Shown: one piece after another, positions 52,346-61,589 of the stretch
How the letters are laid out: every line of letters begins with the position of its first letter
How positions within the stretch are numbered: position 1 is the first letter of the stretch
Assembly (NCBI GenBank): GCA_040285825.1
Contig: JAUPSS010000001.1
Coordinates: forward strand, 62,001-126,000
Direction: 5' to 3'
Origin: Eukaryota sp. TZLM1-RC
Lineage: Eukaryota > Metamonada: BaSk clade
DNA: 64,000 bases
Translations under genes and position numbers: made by a program
The notes under the pieces: model-generated
What the model was told of the DNA's origin: nothing
The model's input: the letters and a program-made list of their open reading frames with translations, nothing else
Databases searched by the model: none

Positions 52346-52736
52346 GGTGATTATCACCATGGCTGATTCAACAGCACCCACATCATGACTCACATGATGA
52401 CTGAAAAAAGTGCAATACTCTAGCCCCACGGAAGAATCAAAACGACGATTCCGATATGAAATCGAGGCTCTGACTTTCCGTTTATTCCTGTTCAGCAGGA
52501 TTACTGTTCCTGACTGAGGAGTTCGGGAGGAAGTACTCTGCTGTTCTGTGAAGAACAGGTTGAAGGAGGAGGTGGGAACCGGGTCCGTAACCTCGTTATC
52601 CTTTTTCTCGTTTTGCTGCATGATGTTGGAAGAATGGGAAGAGTCAAGATAATCTCGCTGTCTGACACGCTGTCTGACATGCTGATTGCAATTTCAAATT
52701 GATTGCTAATTTCCACAATTTATGTGGAGTTGATCC

Positions 52737-55391
52737 ATGCCTGCTTCCAATGTTGTGGCCACTCACAGTGGTTATGTTGTCGTTTATGATACCAGCATCT
52801 TCTTTTTTGAATCCTCCACCCAACAATATTACCCCCTACTTTCCAATGTCACTCCACCTATCAGATTCGACTCACTTGGTCAAATCATTTTCTCACCTTC
52901 TTCGACCAAACTTCACATCTTCTCTGCAACTTCTAGCCCCCAACTTAGATGCATCCACCTCCCCTTCACTATCATCAACGCTTGTATTTCCAATGAGTAC
53001 CTTGTTCTTGCTCCATCAGATTTCAGTACCTCTAATCTTGCTTGTCTATATGCTTCCCCCCTTTCGTCTATTACTTCTGGTCGCTTTGACCCTTCGTTAG
53101 CTTGGGCTCTCCACGACTCTCGCACTTTCACCTCTCTTCTTCCACTGCCTCTTTCCTCTCCCCACATGTTTGGTTATATTCTTTGCAGTGACAACAGAGG
53201 TAGAGTGTTGTTGTTGGTAGATGGGGTGGTGGTAACCATTCTAAGAGGGAAAAGGAACGCCTGTCTGGGCCTCTTTGACCGATTTTGTTGGATTTATTCC
53301 CCGAAACTGGGGGTATTTGAATATTTCAGCACGCTTGATTTGAAGCATAATTGTTTCCTCTTGTCAATAGGAGATCTAAATTCCATTAATAGTGTTAAGA
53401 ATTTGAATTTTATTGACAGTCATCACTTCTTGGAATCTCAAGGTCAAGTGAAACACATTGGGTCAATATTAAAGCTCAATAATCAAAAATTCAATGACTT
53501 TCAAGGAAATTTCTTGACCAGTATTGAAAATTCTTTGTCTTTTATAATCGAACCTTCTGACACAGAAAAAGTTCAAAAAGGGATTGAAATATTGGGAAAA
53601 TTTGAAAGAGAAGCTTTTGGTAGTCAATTAATAACTTTAAAGAAGTTGAAAAATTGCCTTTCCCTCTACTTTTCTCTTTCTCAATCGTTATATTGTGTGG
53701 AACACCGTGGAGAAAAAATTTCAATCTTATCACGTGTTCGCTCAAAATTGAAACGTTCAATTTCGATTAATGACATTCTGGGACATCAATCGCCCAAAAA
53801 GTCACGTGATCGATCAAAAAGATGCTTGACTTTCTGGAACTTTTCTCAATATTTACTCAATTTTGAGCCCAGTCAGATATTTATTGAATTTTATTCTCTA
53901 TTCCATCTCTTAATTACCTCAAATACCCCCGGGTTTATAATAAAGGATGTGGTTGATGGCCTTTATTTTGTGTTTGAGTCTAATTTGAGCAATATTTGTG
54001 ACTTTTTGCTAAATTTATTCAAATCAATTCAATTAGAAACTATATTATCAATTGATCTAAGGCAAGTTGCCTTTTTTGTTTCTGAATTATTGACTGTTAC
54101 CAAAAATAGACCTAATCAACCTTCCTTAAATTCGCTCATTTTTGATAGATTATCTCAAGTTTCCGATTTTAATGAATTAGTTTCCTTTTTCCCGGTTGCC
54201 TTTAGTCTCGAAGGTCATGAACTTCTATACCATTGTTTTTCAGATTCTCTTATTCTTGCAATTTCAACAGAAAGGTTCAAAATTGCTGTAAGTTTTGAAC
54301 TTATTTCTCCTAAACAACTATTAATCAAAGGTACTGTTAACTGTGTAGCAGCTGTCTTTGTAAGTCAATATGGTGACGTAATTGGTGACGTCACCAGCTC
54401 AAAAATCTCCAAGTTATTCTATGGTTTATCAGTCAATCCTAATTATGTTGAATTTATTCAAATTTGCGCCTTTGAATCAATTCAATTTTCAGAAAATAAC
54501 GTTATTAATCCCAACTGCTTTGCTTTTTTGAAATTACAATTTAATAATAATTTAAGTGATTTTAATCCACAATTATTGAAGTTATATCAAGATCAAATTG
54601 ATAAAATTGGCGATTTAGTTTTCAATTCTTTTCCTTTATCCCTAAATGTTAATTTTTTGCTGTGTCACCATCAGTTTTATTCATTTTTGCATAAATATCC
54701 GGTTATTTTTGATCTCAAAAATCTCAATTTGGTTTTTAATTCGAAAGAATTTGTCAAGAGTTTTGAATTTAAAAGTTCTCTATTATCTCGATCTTTTCTT
54801 TTGTCTTTTATCTATTTATCTTTTTGTTGTGGCAAGTTGACCTTATCTGATTTAATTGATTCCCAGATCATAGGTGATTGTCAGTTAATAACCCCTGAGA
54901 ACCAGTTCGATTCAATCAAAGTTGTTCGATTAATGACACTTTTTTTAGTTCCTCCCATCATTATTCACAGAATTGCCTTAAATTTTTTCAAAATACCTAA
55001 TTACCTTGCCATTATAGCTGATTCTTTATCATGTCTTTTAAACGTAGCTAGTCAATACTTTGATCGCAATCTTTTCAATTTTGTGTCAGAATTCAAATCA
55101 ATTACTCCAATTAATTGTTTTTTTGATTGTTTTCTGGAAGAATCTCGACATAGAATCTCAATTATTCTTCAGCAATCAAATTACTCACTCCCCTTATTGC
55201 TCTCCAAGTGTGACCTAAGTCGTTCAGATGCATTATGGTTGTTAACTGTTAATGGTGAATCACAGTCAGAGGTTTCCGATATTGATTGCAGTTCTGTTCA
55301 TTCTTTGATTAGTTTCCTAAAAGGCCACGGTTTTAAAGAACCTCGAATCTATTCAGTTGAATCTGTATTGCACATGCTTTTAAATAGTTGA
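52737..55391 (+). CDS. Probable RAB3GAP2-like protein (Rab3GAP non-catalytic subunit)
   Basis: 884 residues, no intron seen, ATG at 52737. The N-terminal third is a beta-propeller-like region (VVATHSGYVVVYDTSIFFFE; LHIFSATSSPQLRCI) with VVVTILRGKRNACLGLFDR, resembling the RAB3GAP2 signature in which a ...lWKGYRDA..gW phrase follows the propeller. A long alpha-helical C-terminal part follows. Human RAB3GAP2 is about 1390 residues, so this is short. In animals it pairs with RAB3GAP1 as GAP for RAB3 and GEF for RAB18. The match is suggestive only; a generic propeller-helical trafficking protein is the alternative. Confidence 0.5.
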   Translation: MPASNVVATHSGYVVVYDTSIFFFESSTQQYYPLLSNVTPPIRFDSLGQIIFSPSSTKLHIFSATSSPQLRCIHLPFTIINACISNEYLVLAPSDFSTSNLACLYASPLSSITSGRFDPSLAWALHDSRTFTSLLPLPLSSPHMFGYILCSDNRGRVLLLVDGVVVTILRGKRNACLGLFDRFCWIYSPKLGVFEYFSTLDLKHNCFLLSIGDLNSINSVKNLNFIDSHHFLESQGQVKHIGSILKLNNQKFNDFQGNFLTSIENSLSFIIEPSDTEKVQKGIEILGKFEREAFGSQLITLKKLKNCLSLYFSLSQSLYCVEHRGEKISILSRVRSKLKRSISINDILGHQSPKKSRDRSKRCLTFWNFSQYLLNFEPSQIFIEFYSLFHLLITSNTPGFIIKDVVDGLYFVFESNLSNICDFLLNLFKSIQLETILSIDLRQVAFFVSELLTVTKNRPNQPSLNSLIFDRLSQVSDFNELVSFFPVAFSLEGHELLYHCFSDSLILAISTERFKIAVSFELISPKQLLIKGTVNCVAAVFVSQYGDVIGDVTSSKISKLFYGLSVNPNYVEFIQICAFESIQFSENNVINPNCFAFLKLQFNNNLSDFNPQLLKLYQDQIDKIGDLVFNSFPLSLNVNFLLCHHQFYSFLHKYPVIFDLKNLNLVFNSKEFVKSFEFKSSLLSRSFLLSFIYLSFCCGKLTLSDLIDSQIIGDCQLITPENQFDSIKVVRLMTLFLVPPIIIHRIALNFFKIPNYLAIIADSLSCLLNVASQYFDRNLFNFVSEFKSITPINCFFDCFLEESRHRISIILQQSNYSLPLLLSKCDLSRSDALWLLTVNGESQSEVSDIDCSSVHSLISFLKGHGFKEPRIYSVESVLHMLLNS

Positions 55392-55435
55392 AATTTGTAA
55401 ATAAAAAATAATAAAATACATATTTTACAAAATAA

Positions 55436-55885
55436 CTAAATATATTTCTTTTTAAAATCATTCAACAGTTGTTCCTTTTTCAATGCCTCTTCTTTGTTCA
55501 CCTTTGGAATGGCACATGTGTCAAAGGTCTCTAACTGTGAACTTTCCCAACCATATTGCATTGACGTTAGGAAAGGATAACAAGTTTTTTGGCAAGGTTT
55601 AAGAGACCTCATTCGCATACAATCTACACGACTCAACTTATCTGATGGCTTAGCATTATCAATGGGACGAGGGGGGAAGGTCCCTGTTTTGAGAAGATCT
55701 GGAGTGACGGAACGGCATCTGTTGGTACCAAAATACTGTTCAACAAGTGGGGCATATGTTTTGTTAAAGTGGTCAACAGCCTGAGATTCAGATTTGATGC
55801 GCTCTCGCCATATTTCATTATCGTGAACAATATTCTTTGGTTCTGTTGGAGTTTGTGCTTTTGAGTTGGAGGGTGCAGAAGACAT
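55436..55885 (-). CDS. Probable axonemal microtubule-inner-type protein (C20orf85-like)
   Basis: 149 residues, ATG at 55885. The N-terminal EIWRERIKSESQAVDHFNKT, then YAPLVEQYFG, resembles the short W-rich E.W......E..a...W...y..l module of small ciliary proteins such as C20orf85. Later positions are rich in Pro/Arg/Tyr (TGTFPPRPIDNAKPSDKLSR; CYPFLTSMQYGWES), typical of extended proteins that lie along doublet microtubules. Assignment rests on this pattern only. If right, the organism builds a flagellum. Tail-to-tail with the RAB3GAP2-like gene, 44 bp apart. Confidence 0.4.
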   Translation of the reverse strand: MSSAPSNSKAQTPTEPKNIVHDNEIWRERIKSESQAVDHFNKTYAPLVEQYFGTNRCRSVTPDLLKTGTFPPRPIDNAKPSDKLSRVDCMRMRSLKPCQKTCYPFLTSMQYGWESSQLETFDTCAIPKVNKEEALKKEQLLNDFKKKYI

Positions 55886-55889
55886 GAGC

Positions 55890-57029
55890 TAATAGCAAAA
55901 GAGTGCCAAAACAGTAATGAATTTATGTATATAAATTCCCCAAGTTGTCCACACACCCCCATTCTTGTGTACCTAGTGCTGTACTGTAATAGTAGTAGTA
56001 AAGCACTGTTAGTAGAAGCAAAGTTTTTTGAAATCAGAAGACTTGACCTTCATGACATGTCATCCAACATCACTATTTTTCAAACTTTCTTCCCTTGCCT
56101 TACCCTTACATGATAGGAGAGAAGAGTTGAACTCCATGGGTATTAATTGTCAATGTCCACGATGCATTGTTTAAGAAGCTGTTAGAATTAAAAATATTTG
56201 TTTTGGGGAGAATCAAACAAGAAGAGTTACAAACGAATCTAGGAAATATTTAAAATAAATTGTGTTGAATTATCTAAACTTTTTTTTGAAACATTTTAAT
56301 TCATTGTGGTAATATTGTTTAATCTTTTGTTTTTCCACAAAACTAATCTCAACATAAACAATTTAAAACTGCACCATTGAGTGTGCAAACAATTTATGAT
56401 ATCGAAATTTAAACAGAATGACATGGTTACGTGCTTCCTTGTCAAACAACATGGACGTTGATTCATGTGTGGAAAACAGTGTCGTCGAGGTAATATTAGC
56501 AGAACTCAAAGTTTGCACCAATATGGAACGGTACCTACAGCCTCTTACTGAACCCGAAGGACATGTTCAAGTTATACGTTCCATATTGATCCAGGCTTTG
56601 AGCTCGACTGTTATGGCTTCGACAATGATGATCTTAATGATGATTTTCATATGAATGATTGAGGTGCTGTTATATTATGTGCATTAGATGCAACCTTTAT
56701 ATAAGAGGATATATTGTCTGTTGCCCCTTGAAAGGTTAGTCAATTCTGTAGCTCATAACCAGCTTTCATTTTGTTTAAATTTGAGTAAAATGGACCTTCG
56801 TTAACATAGTTTACATGGGAAATAAATGATTACGAAACAGCTACAATGAAAATGTAGCATTAAAATCAACTAATCTATTGAATATAAAATGTTCTGATTA
56901 CTTGTTATTCCTTTTTATTATTATTATTCTTATTTAATCCATTTATTTGCTTTAAGATAATGGTGAAATAGACTATAATTTTCCAAAAACAATAAACAAA
57001 TTTATAAACATAAATAACTATTCCCTAGC
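55890..57029. other. Gene-poor; possible small gene at 56418-56660 (plus)
   Basis: An ATG frame at 56418 encodes MTWLRASLSNNMDVDSCVEN and a further helical stretch. In another frame just downstream lies an acidic, coding-like end (FELDCYGFDNDDLNDDFHMN, then D and TGA). A short intron joining them is plausible (GTTATAC...GATCCAG) but the phases I tried do not fit. No family recognised. The rest of the stretch is AT-rich and empty. Confidence 0.3.
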
Positions 57030-58310
57030 CTATTGTTCCCATGCAAACTTATAGTCCAAGGTGAACAAATCACGCATCTTCACCATGTGATTCTGGAGAG
57101 CTGGAGGGACTAAAGTTCCACCAACTTCCATACGACGTTGCCTGGCAATGTGTTCCTTTTCACCAGGGGTATAGATACGTTTACATCCAGGAGCTTTGGC
57201 AGATGCACGAATTTCACGAAGCATATCACCTACTTGCTTCTTGAAATCATTAAGATCTCTAAAAGATTCTGGGTTGATACATACAAAGAAGTGGCCAAGC
57301 TCGATAGGACAGGGTTGTCCGTCCTTCTTTCCCATAAGCATACGCATGAAGTTTCCTTGTTGGAGGCATGAAGACATGATTTCTACAATAAGAGCATATC
57401 CATATCCCTTATAACCAGCACCAAGTTCTCCAATACCACCAAGAGGAGCAAGAGCAGCTGCTTGCTTTGTGAGATCTACCAAAACATTGGATGTGTCTGT
57501 ACGAGTAGTACCTTCACGACCAATGACCCATCCTTCGGGAAGATCTTTGCCTAAACGATCATACATTTCGATTTTGCCGCGGTGAGAAATAGATGTAGCT
57601 GCATCATGAACAAATGAAAATTCTTCGTCCGAAGGAATACCGAAGGTCAGAGGATTAGTACCGAGCATATTGTCAACACCAAATGTTGGGGCAATAGAAG
57701 GACTGTTGTGAGCAAGTGGTGAGATAACTTACCGAGCATTGGTACCGGTCATCATTATAATGCCTTGATCAGCTGCACGGCGAGCATAGTATCCAGCAAT
57801 TCCAAAATGAGTAGAGTTGCGGCAAACGGTCATTCCAAGACCATGTTTTTTGGCCTTTTCGATTGCCATATCACAAGCACGTTGAGCAATAACATGACCC
57901 ACTGAAGTCAGAAAGTCCAAATTTGAACATACTGCCATTGTGACCGTCGATAACAGCGGTAGTATCTGTTTCACGAACAACTTCCACATTCGTTTCAGCA
58001 TTTTGGGTACCGTTCTGGAGACGGCTGACATATATGGGCCACAAACGACCAATTCCATGACTGTCAATTCCAGTTTTATCAGCCTCAATAAGAACTTCTG
58101 TACAAATTTTGGCATCTTCTGAAGGAACACCAGCAGCAACAAACACATCATACATGAACTTTTCAAGAGTTTCGAAATATGAGATAAATAAACAAGGAGA
58201 ACGAGCATACCAACAAGAACGGAGCCAGGATCGACGCTGTTCATGTAAGCACCAGGTTGATGTTCAAGACCACTGAGAGCATCGGGAAATTGATCAACTA
58301 CAGATGACAT
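57030..58310 (-). CDS. Malate/L-lactate dehydrogenase, Ldh2/MDH2 family
   Basis: NAD(P)-dependent oxidoreductase of the family distinct from Rossmann-type LDH/MDH. Exons on the minus strand: from ATG 58310; an unresolved first junction near 58160-58210; exon to 57933; a 31-nt intron 57932-57902; exon 57901-57733; a 30-nt intron 57732-57703; last exon to 57030. Splicing restores DGHNG/MGHVIAQRA and GTNAR/PSIAPTFG. Family motifs: VFVAAGVPSEDAKICTEVLI, GIDSHGIGRLWPIYVSRLQN (catalytic His), CRNSTHFGIAGYYARRAADQ, NMLGTNPLTFGIP and GIGELGAGYKGYGYALIVE. At the first junction the family-like YFETLEKFMYDVF lies in a different frame from exon 1, with no suitable AG upstream of it; a small frameshift or unusual splice is likely. 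Confidence 0.85.
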
Positions 58311-58439
58311 GTTTGAATGAAACAAAGATGAGTAGATGGATTGAAATTGAATTGTGATGATATCAAAAAGTTCAAAATTGTTGATTTTAAATGACTAGAC
58401 ATAGACTAAACAACTAATGACTTCCTCAAAGGAGAGGAA

Positions 58440-59970
58440 GTTCGAACTACAATTTGAAACACCTTTTGAATAAGAGCAAATTTCTCAACCATTTTATCAC
58501 AAGCAGTATACACTCTGAAACAATTCAATTGATCCAGAGATTTATGCTAAAAGACGGTTGTCGTTTGAACATAAACTCATCAAATTCATTCAATTATAAG
58601 CTTGTTTCAGGATCTACGCCTCGTTTTAAAGAAATGGCAAAACCATTAAATCTCAAAGTTATACTGATTCAGTTATTCATTAGGTGTCTCGACCTCAATC
58701 AATACATGAACATCATCTCTTGACTTCAACAATGCTTCCAATTCAGTGAAGCGACAGTAATGGTTTATGTAATAAAATCTGATTTTCCTGAGCTTTCCAA
58801 TTTTTTCTATTACATTTATGGTCAAACGTTAGAGTTGAATTTTAATTCATTTGCTTCAAAATCATATTTTGGTGATAAGAAGGTGAGCCTTTATGCCCTC
58901 TGATAATTTGTTTAGCTATTTACAAAAATTTTAGATATCATCAAGCAGAAGTACCCTTGTTTCAAAACAGTTGCTTATATGGATAACATTTGCCTTATTC
59001 GTTCATTTGATTTGCTGCAATTTGTAGTTCAAGAAATTGCTGTTTCATATGAAAATATTGGGCTTTGTCTCAATGCGAGCACATCCCTTTTCATTGCCCA
59101 TTCTGCTAAAGACCTTGTGATTAATGAACCTGCTGTATCTGTTACTAACTACAATCGTGTAAAATACTATCATTTTATTACATTCACCATTCTATCATTC
59201 GTTCATTTGACCTACTAGCGGCTACTTTGACTGATATGTCAGCTTTTGTTGCACCAAAAACAGAGAGCTTCCACCCTATCTTCTTTACATTCATACGACG
59301 TCCGCTACTCTGAAAGAGTCTTCTCGGATGTAAGTCATTGCATTACTTTCAAAAGAGGTTCATTGAATGACAAGTGGGTTCAAGCAATTTTGTGCTTGAA
59401 GGCTTACAGTTTCTTTCTCAAAGAATTCAACTAGTTATTTTAGAACGTAAGATGGTGGGAGTAAGTGAACCAAATAGAGAAAATTCAAATGGTTAGATAT
59501 TGTATTTTACATGCCGTTGGGTAGACAGTTTGGATAAAAGTTCATATATTTTTTTGACTTTTAATTTTCTATTTTTTACTTGAAACCATTACAATTAAGA
59601 TAAGAAAATTTGTCCAGTGATATTGGGATTCAGTATTTTCGTGAAAATGTTCATGAAGATGCAAGTCGATCACTGCCTGATTTGCGTTTTTGTTCAAAAA
59701 ATCCAGTACCATTATGTTATATTGTGTGACAGCTTGGATTATCAAATAAGACTGGCTTGGCCAAAACTAAAGATCCCGCTTTCAAACAATTTTAAAAGAC
59801 ATTCAAAATTGTTCTGCTGCTGCTTTTGTAACTCAAATTCCCTCTAATTATGGACTTCTGTTAGTCTTGAATAGTATTTATAGTTTAATTATATAGTTTA
59901 TTAGTATTCCGCCTATTAGTAGAAGAAGAGAGAATACAATTCCACTTCGTAATAAATCTCATTACATTTA
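58440..59970 (+). pseudogene. Degraded RLE-type retrotransposon debris, several pieces
   Basis: Plus strand about 58740-59180: KSDFPELSNFFYYIYGQTLE and KYPCFKTVAYMDNICLIRSF (the RT YMDD is YMDN), then YENIGLCLNASTSLFIAHS, all matching the RLE-A RT near 20.6 kb. At 59450-59580 the minus strand matches the RLE-C endonuclease tail. At 59620-59860 the plus strand resembles the thumb region, ending IPSNYGLLL. An LTR-like repeat interrupts the last piece at 59860. Too decayed to reconstruct insertions. Confidence 0.55.
59860..59970 (+). repeat. LTR-like repeat, copy 2 (probable solo LTR)
   Basis: 111 bp aligned without gaps to 2689-2799 (opposite orientation in the window). It sits directly after retroelement thumb sequence, with no gag-like sequence on its 3' side. 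The preceding base is T, giving TGTTAGTC at the start as in copy 1; the end is CATTACATTTATA. No flanking 4-6-bp target duplication could be found. Confidence 0.5.
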
Positions 59971-60959
59971 TAGTGTTTACTGACAGAACAGGATTGTATT
60001 TTCTGTATTTAAGGGAATTGTGAAATCAATATTTTATTCACTTCCTTCCTTTTGTCGATTTCCTGAACCTTTATCAATAAACTGGTTCGGTGTGTGAGAG
60101 GCAGGTTTTGAGGATGAGGAGCTTTAGTTGTGTATTTGATATTTTTATTTTAATTCGATGTTTATTCAAAATCTATTTATTAAAAATCTAATGTTGTGGA
60201 AGGACCACAAGATTTCATACTCTGGGTTAATCTGCCTGTAAAATTCTAACAAAATATAACAAATTCTATGTTTTCTACAAACTCTAAATACTTGCTTAAC
60301 ACCACAAGATAATGCTAAATGAAATCAATTAAGAAATGAGTCTGGGTCTTCATTATAACACTGATAGAAAAAATAGTAAAATATATTATACTACTGAGTG
60401 AACTGGATATAATTAATCAATCATCAAACAATAGTTGTTACAATTGGATTCATCTTTAAAGAGTCGAAAAATGTTGAAAAAGTCAATTAAGAAGAGGAAG
60501 AGCAAACAGCTATACACGAAACCGCAAGTGCTCAGTGAAAGTAGTTTTTCGGTCAAATTCGTGTCAATGACAATAATAAAATGATAAAATTATCATTGAT
60601 AATTCAATTTTCAAAAACGTTACATAAGTTAGTATTAACTTTCTACAAATCAAAAAAAATAAGTGAATGCTTTCCCGTTTTCCATAACCGGAAGACAAGC
60701 AGTAGAAGCAGGAATTGTTTTTGAATCATTTCCAAAGATTGGTTCAAACAAAAATAATGAATAATATAATAACAATAATGAAGTGTTTTGATATCTTTAC
60801 TAGTGCATTAGTTCAGACAAGGGTCCCTCATGAGTAAAACTCTTGGGTAGTTTGTTAGGATGGGCAAAGTTGAAAACTAACAATAACTATTGTAAATAAA
60901 ATGTATTCTCAATAATCTAAAAAAACTTAAAAAAACAATAACTACAATACAAATGCTTT
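59971..60959. other. Gene-poor; RLE-B tail relic at about 60655-60790
   Basis: Mostly AT-rich non-coding DNA. At 60660-60760 (plus) a frame reads NAFPFSITGRQAVEAGIVFE then SFPKIGSNKN, a decayed form of the RLE-B tail (IAFPFSMNGRLSDEAETFLN). No intact gene. Confidence 0.5.
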
Positions 60960-61541
60960 TTACAGCATTTCGTCCAGCATATAAACATATTGAGTGGAAG
61001 TTATTCCAGAATAGGGGTTTGATTTAGACCTTTTGTAGTACCAAATTAGGCCAACCACGGAAATTGCAGAAACAACTACAATAATCCATATAGTTTTCGA
61101 CAAACCTAACAACTTGAATTCTTCTGGTTTACCACAACAGAAGGGTGATAGAGCGGTGATAACTGAAGTGGAATCTGTAGACAAAGTGACATTGGTAATT
61201 AAAGACTGTTTTTCTTCAGAGCAATGACAATCAATACGACTGGCGGAATAAGATAATCGCAGGCCAAAGTCCATGGATTCGGCACTAACGTCTGAAATAG
61301 TTCCCAAAGAGGTATTCTGATGGTGCTGGGACTTACACACGGATGTATCATCAAAAGGAGTACAAGGAACAGGTTGACAGGCATCAAAGGTGAGTTGAAT
61401 TTCGTTGTGCTCCCATTTCAGAGCATGGTTAATAATAGATAGGTCAAACGAGTGATCTTCTGTAGAGAAAATACATGGAGACGCAATTACATGTACTGAC
61501 AGAAATGTAACCATAAACAAGATGCTTGACAAGATGTCCAT
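60960..61541 (-). CDS. Type I membrane protein, ATG27/MRH-like sorting receptor candidate
   Basis: 193 residues. Signal peptide MDILSSILFMVTFLSVHVIA; a luminal domain of about 125 residues with eight or more Cys; one membrane helix IWIIVVVSAISVVGLIWYY; and a short cytosolic tail ending STQYVYMLDEML. Luminal features recall mannose-6-phosphate-receptor-homology/ATG27 domains: DHSFDLSIINHALKW at the start, then GLRLSYSASRIDCHC and an ALSPFCC end. The tail offers YxxM-type endocytic sorting signals (YVYM, YMLD). A role in Golgi-endosome trafficking is inference. The family match is moderate; lectin-binding residues cannot be confirmed. Confidence 0.5.
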   Translation of the reverse strand: MDILSSILFMVTFLSVHVIASPCIFSTEDHSFDLSIINHALKWEHNEIQLTFDACQPVPCTPFDDTSVCKSQHHQNTSLGTISDVSAESMDFGLRLSYSASRIDCHCSEEKQSLITNVTLSTDSTSVITALSPFCCGKPEEFKLLGLSKTIWIIVVVSAISVVGLIWYYKRSKSNPYSGITSTQYVYMLDEML

Positions 61542-61589
61542 TTGTGACAGATGATGTCTATAACAATGGAATAAGTGTCCTTTTTACAC

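Larger units (their letters stand above)
49081..52621 (-). pseudogene. Decayed family B DNA polymerase (delta-like exonuclease domain visible)
   Basis: Starts near an ATG at 52621. The exonuclease motifs are recognisable: Exo I VMCFNLETYQDG at about 51700 (Asp of DxE replaced by Asn); Exo II CFLNHNLMQFDIQVLKNRL at about 51320; a GIFLLDILVFAKKIKIPYGH block like GR..lDl......k...ysLn; and Exo III YSIQYGLHDCFLCLKLF at about 50970. Downstream RATVNSMVKHSN and ERNFVPPNI recall the region before the palm. Further pieces (50356-50592; 50021-50346; 49081-49388) continue the same decayed unit. I see no intact palm YxDTDS. Many stops and frameshifts. It may be a host paralogue, a Polinton-type element or a large-DNA-virus insertion. 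Divergent from RAB3GAP2, 115 bp apart. Confidence 0.5.

Noticed and set aside
52913-53167. 84-codon frame antisense to the RAB3GAP2-like gene, and others like it
   Set aside because: Antisense shadows in Ser/Pro-rich coding sequence without their own start context or family.
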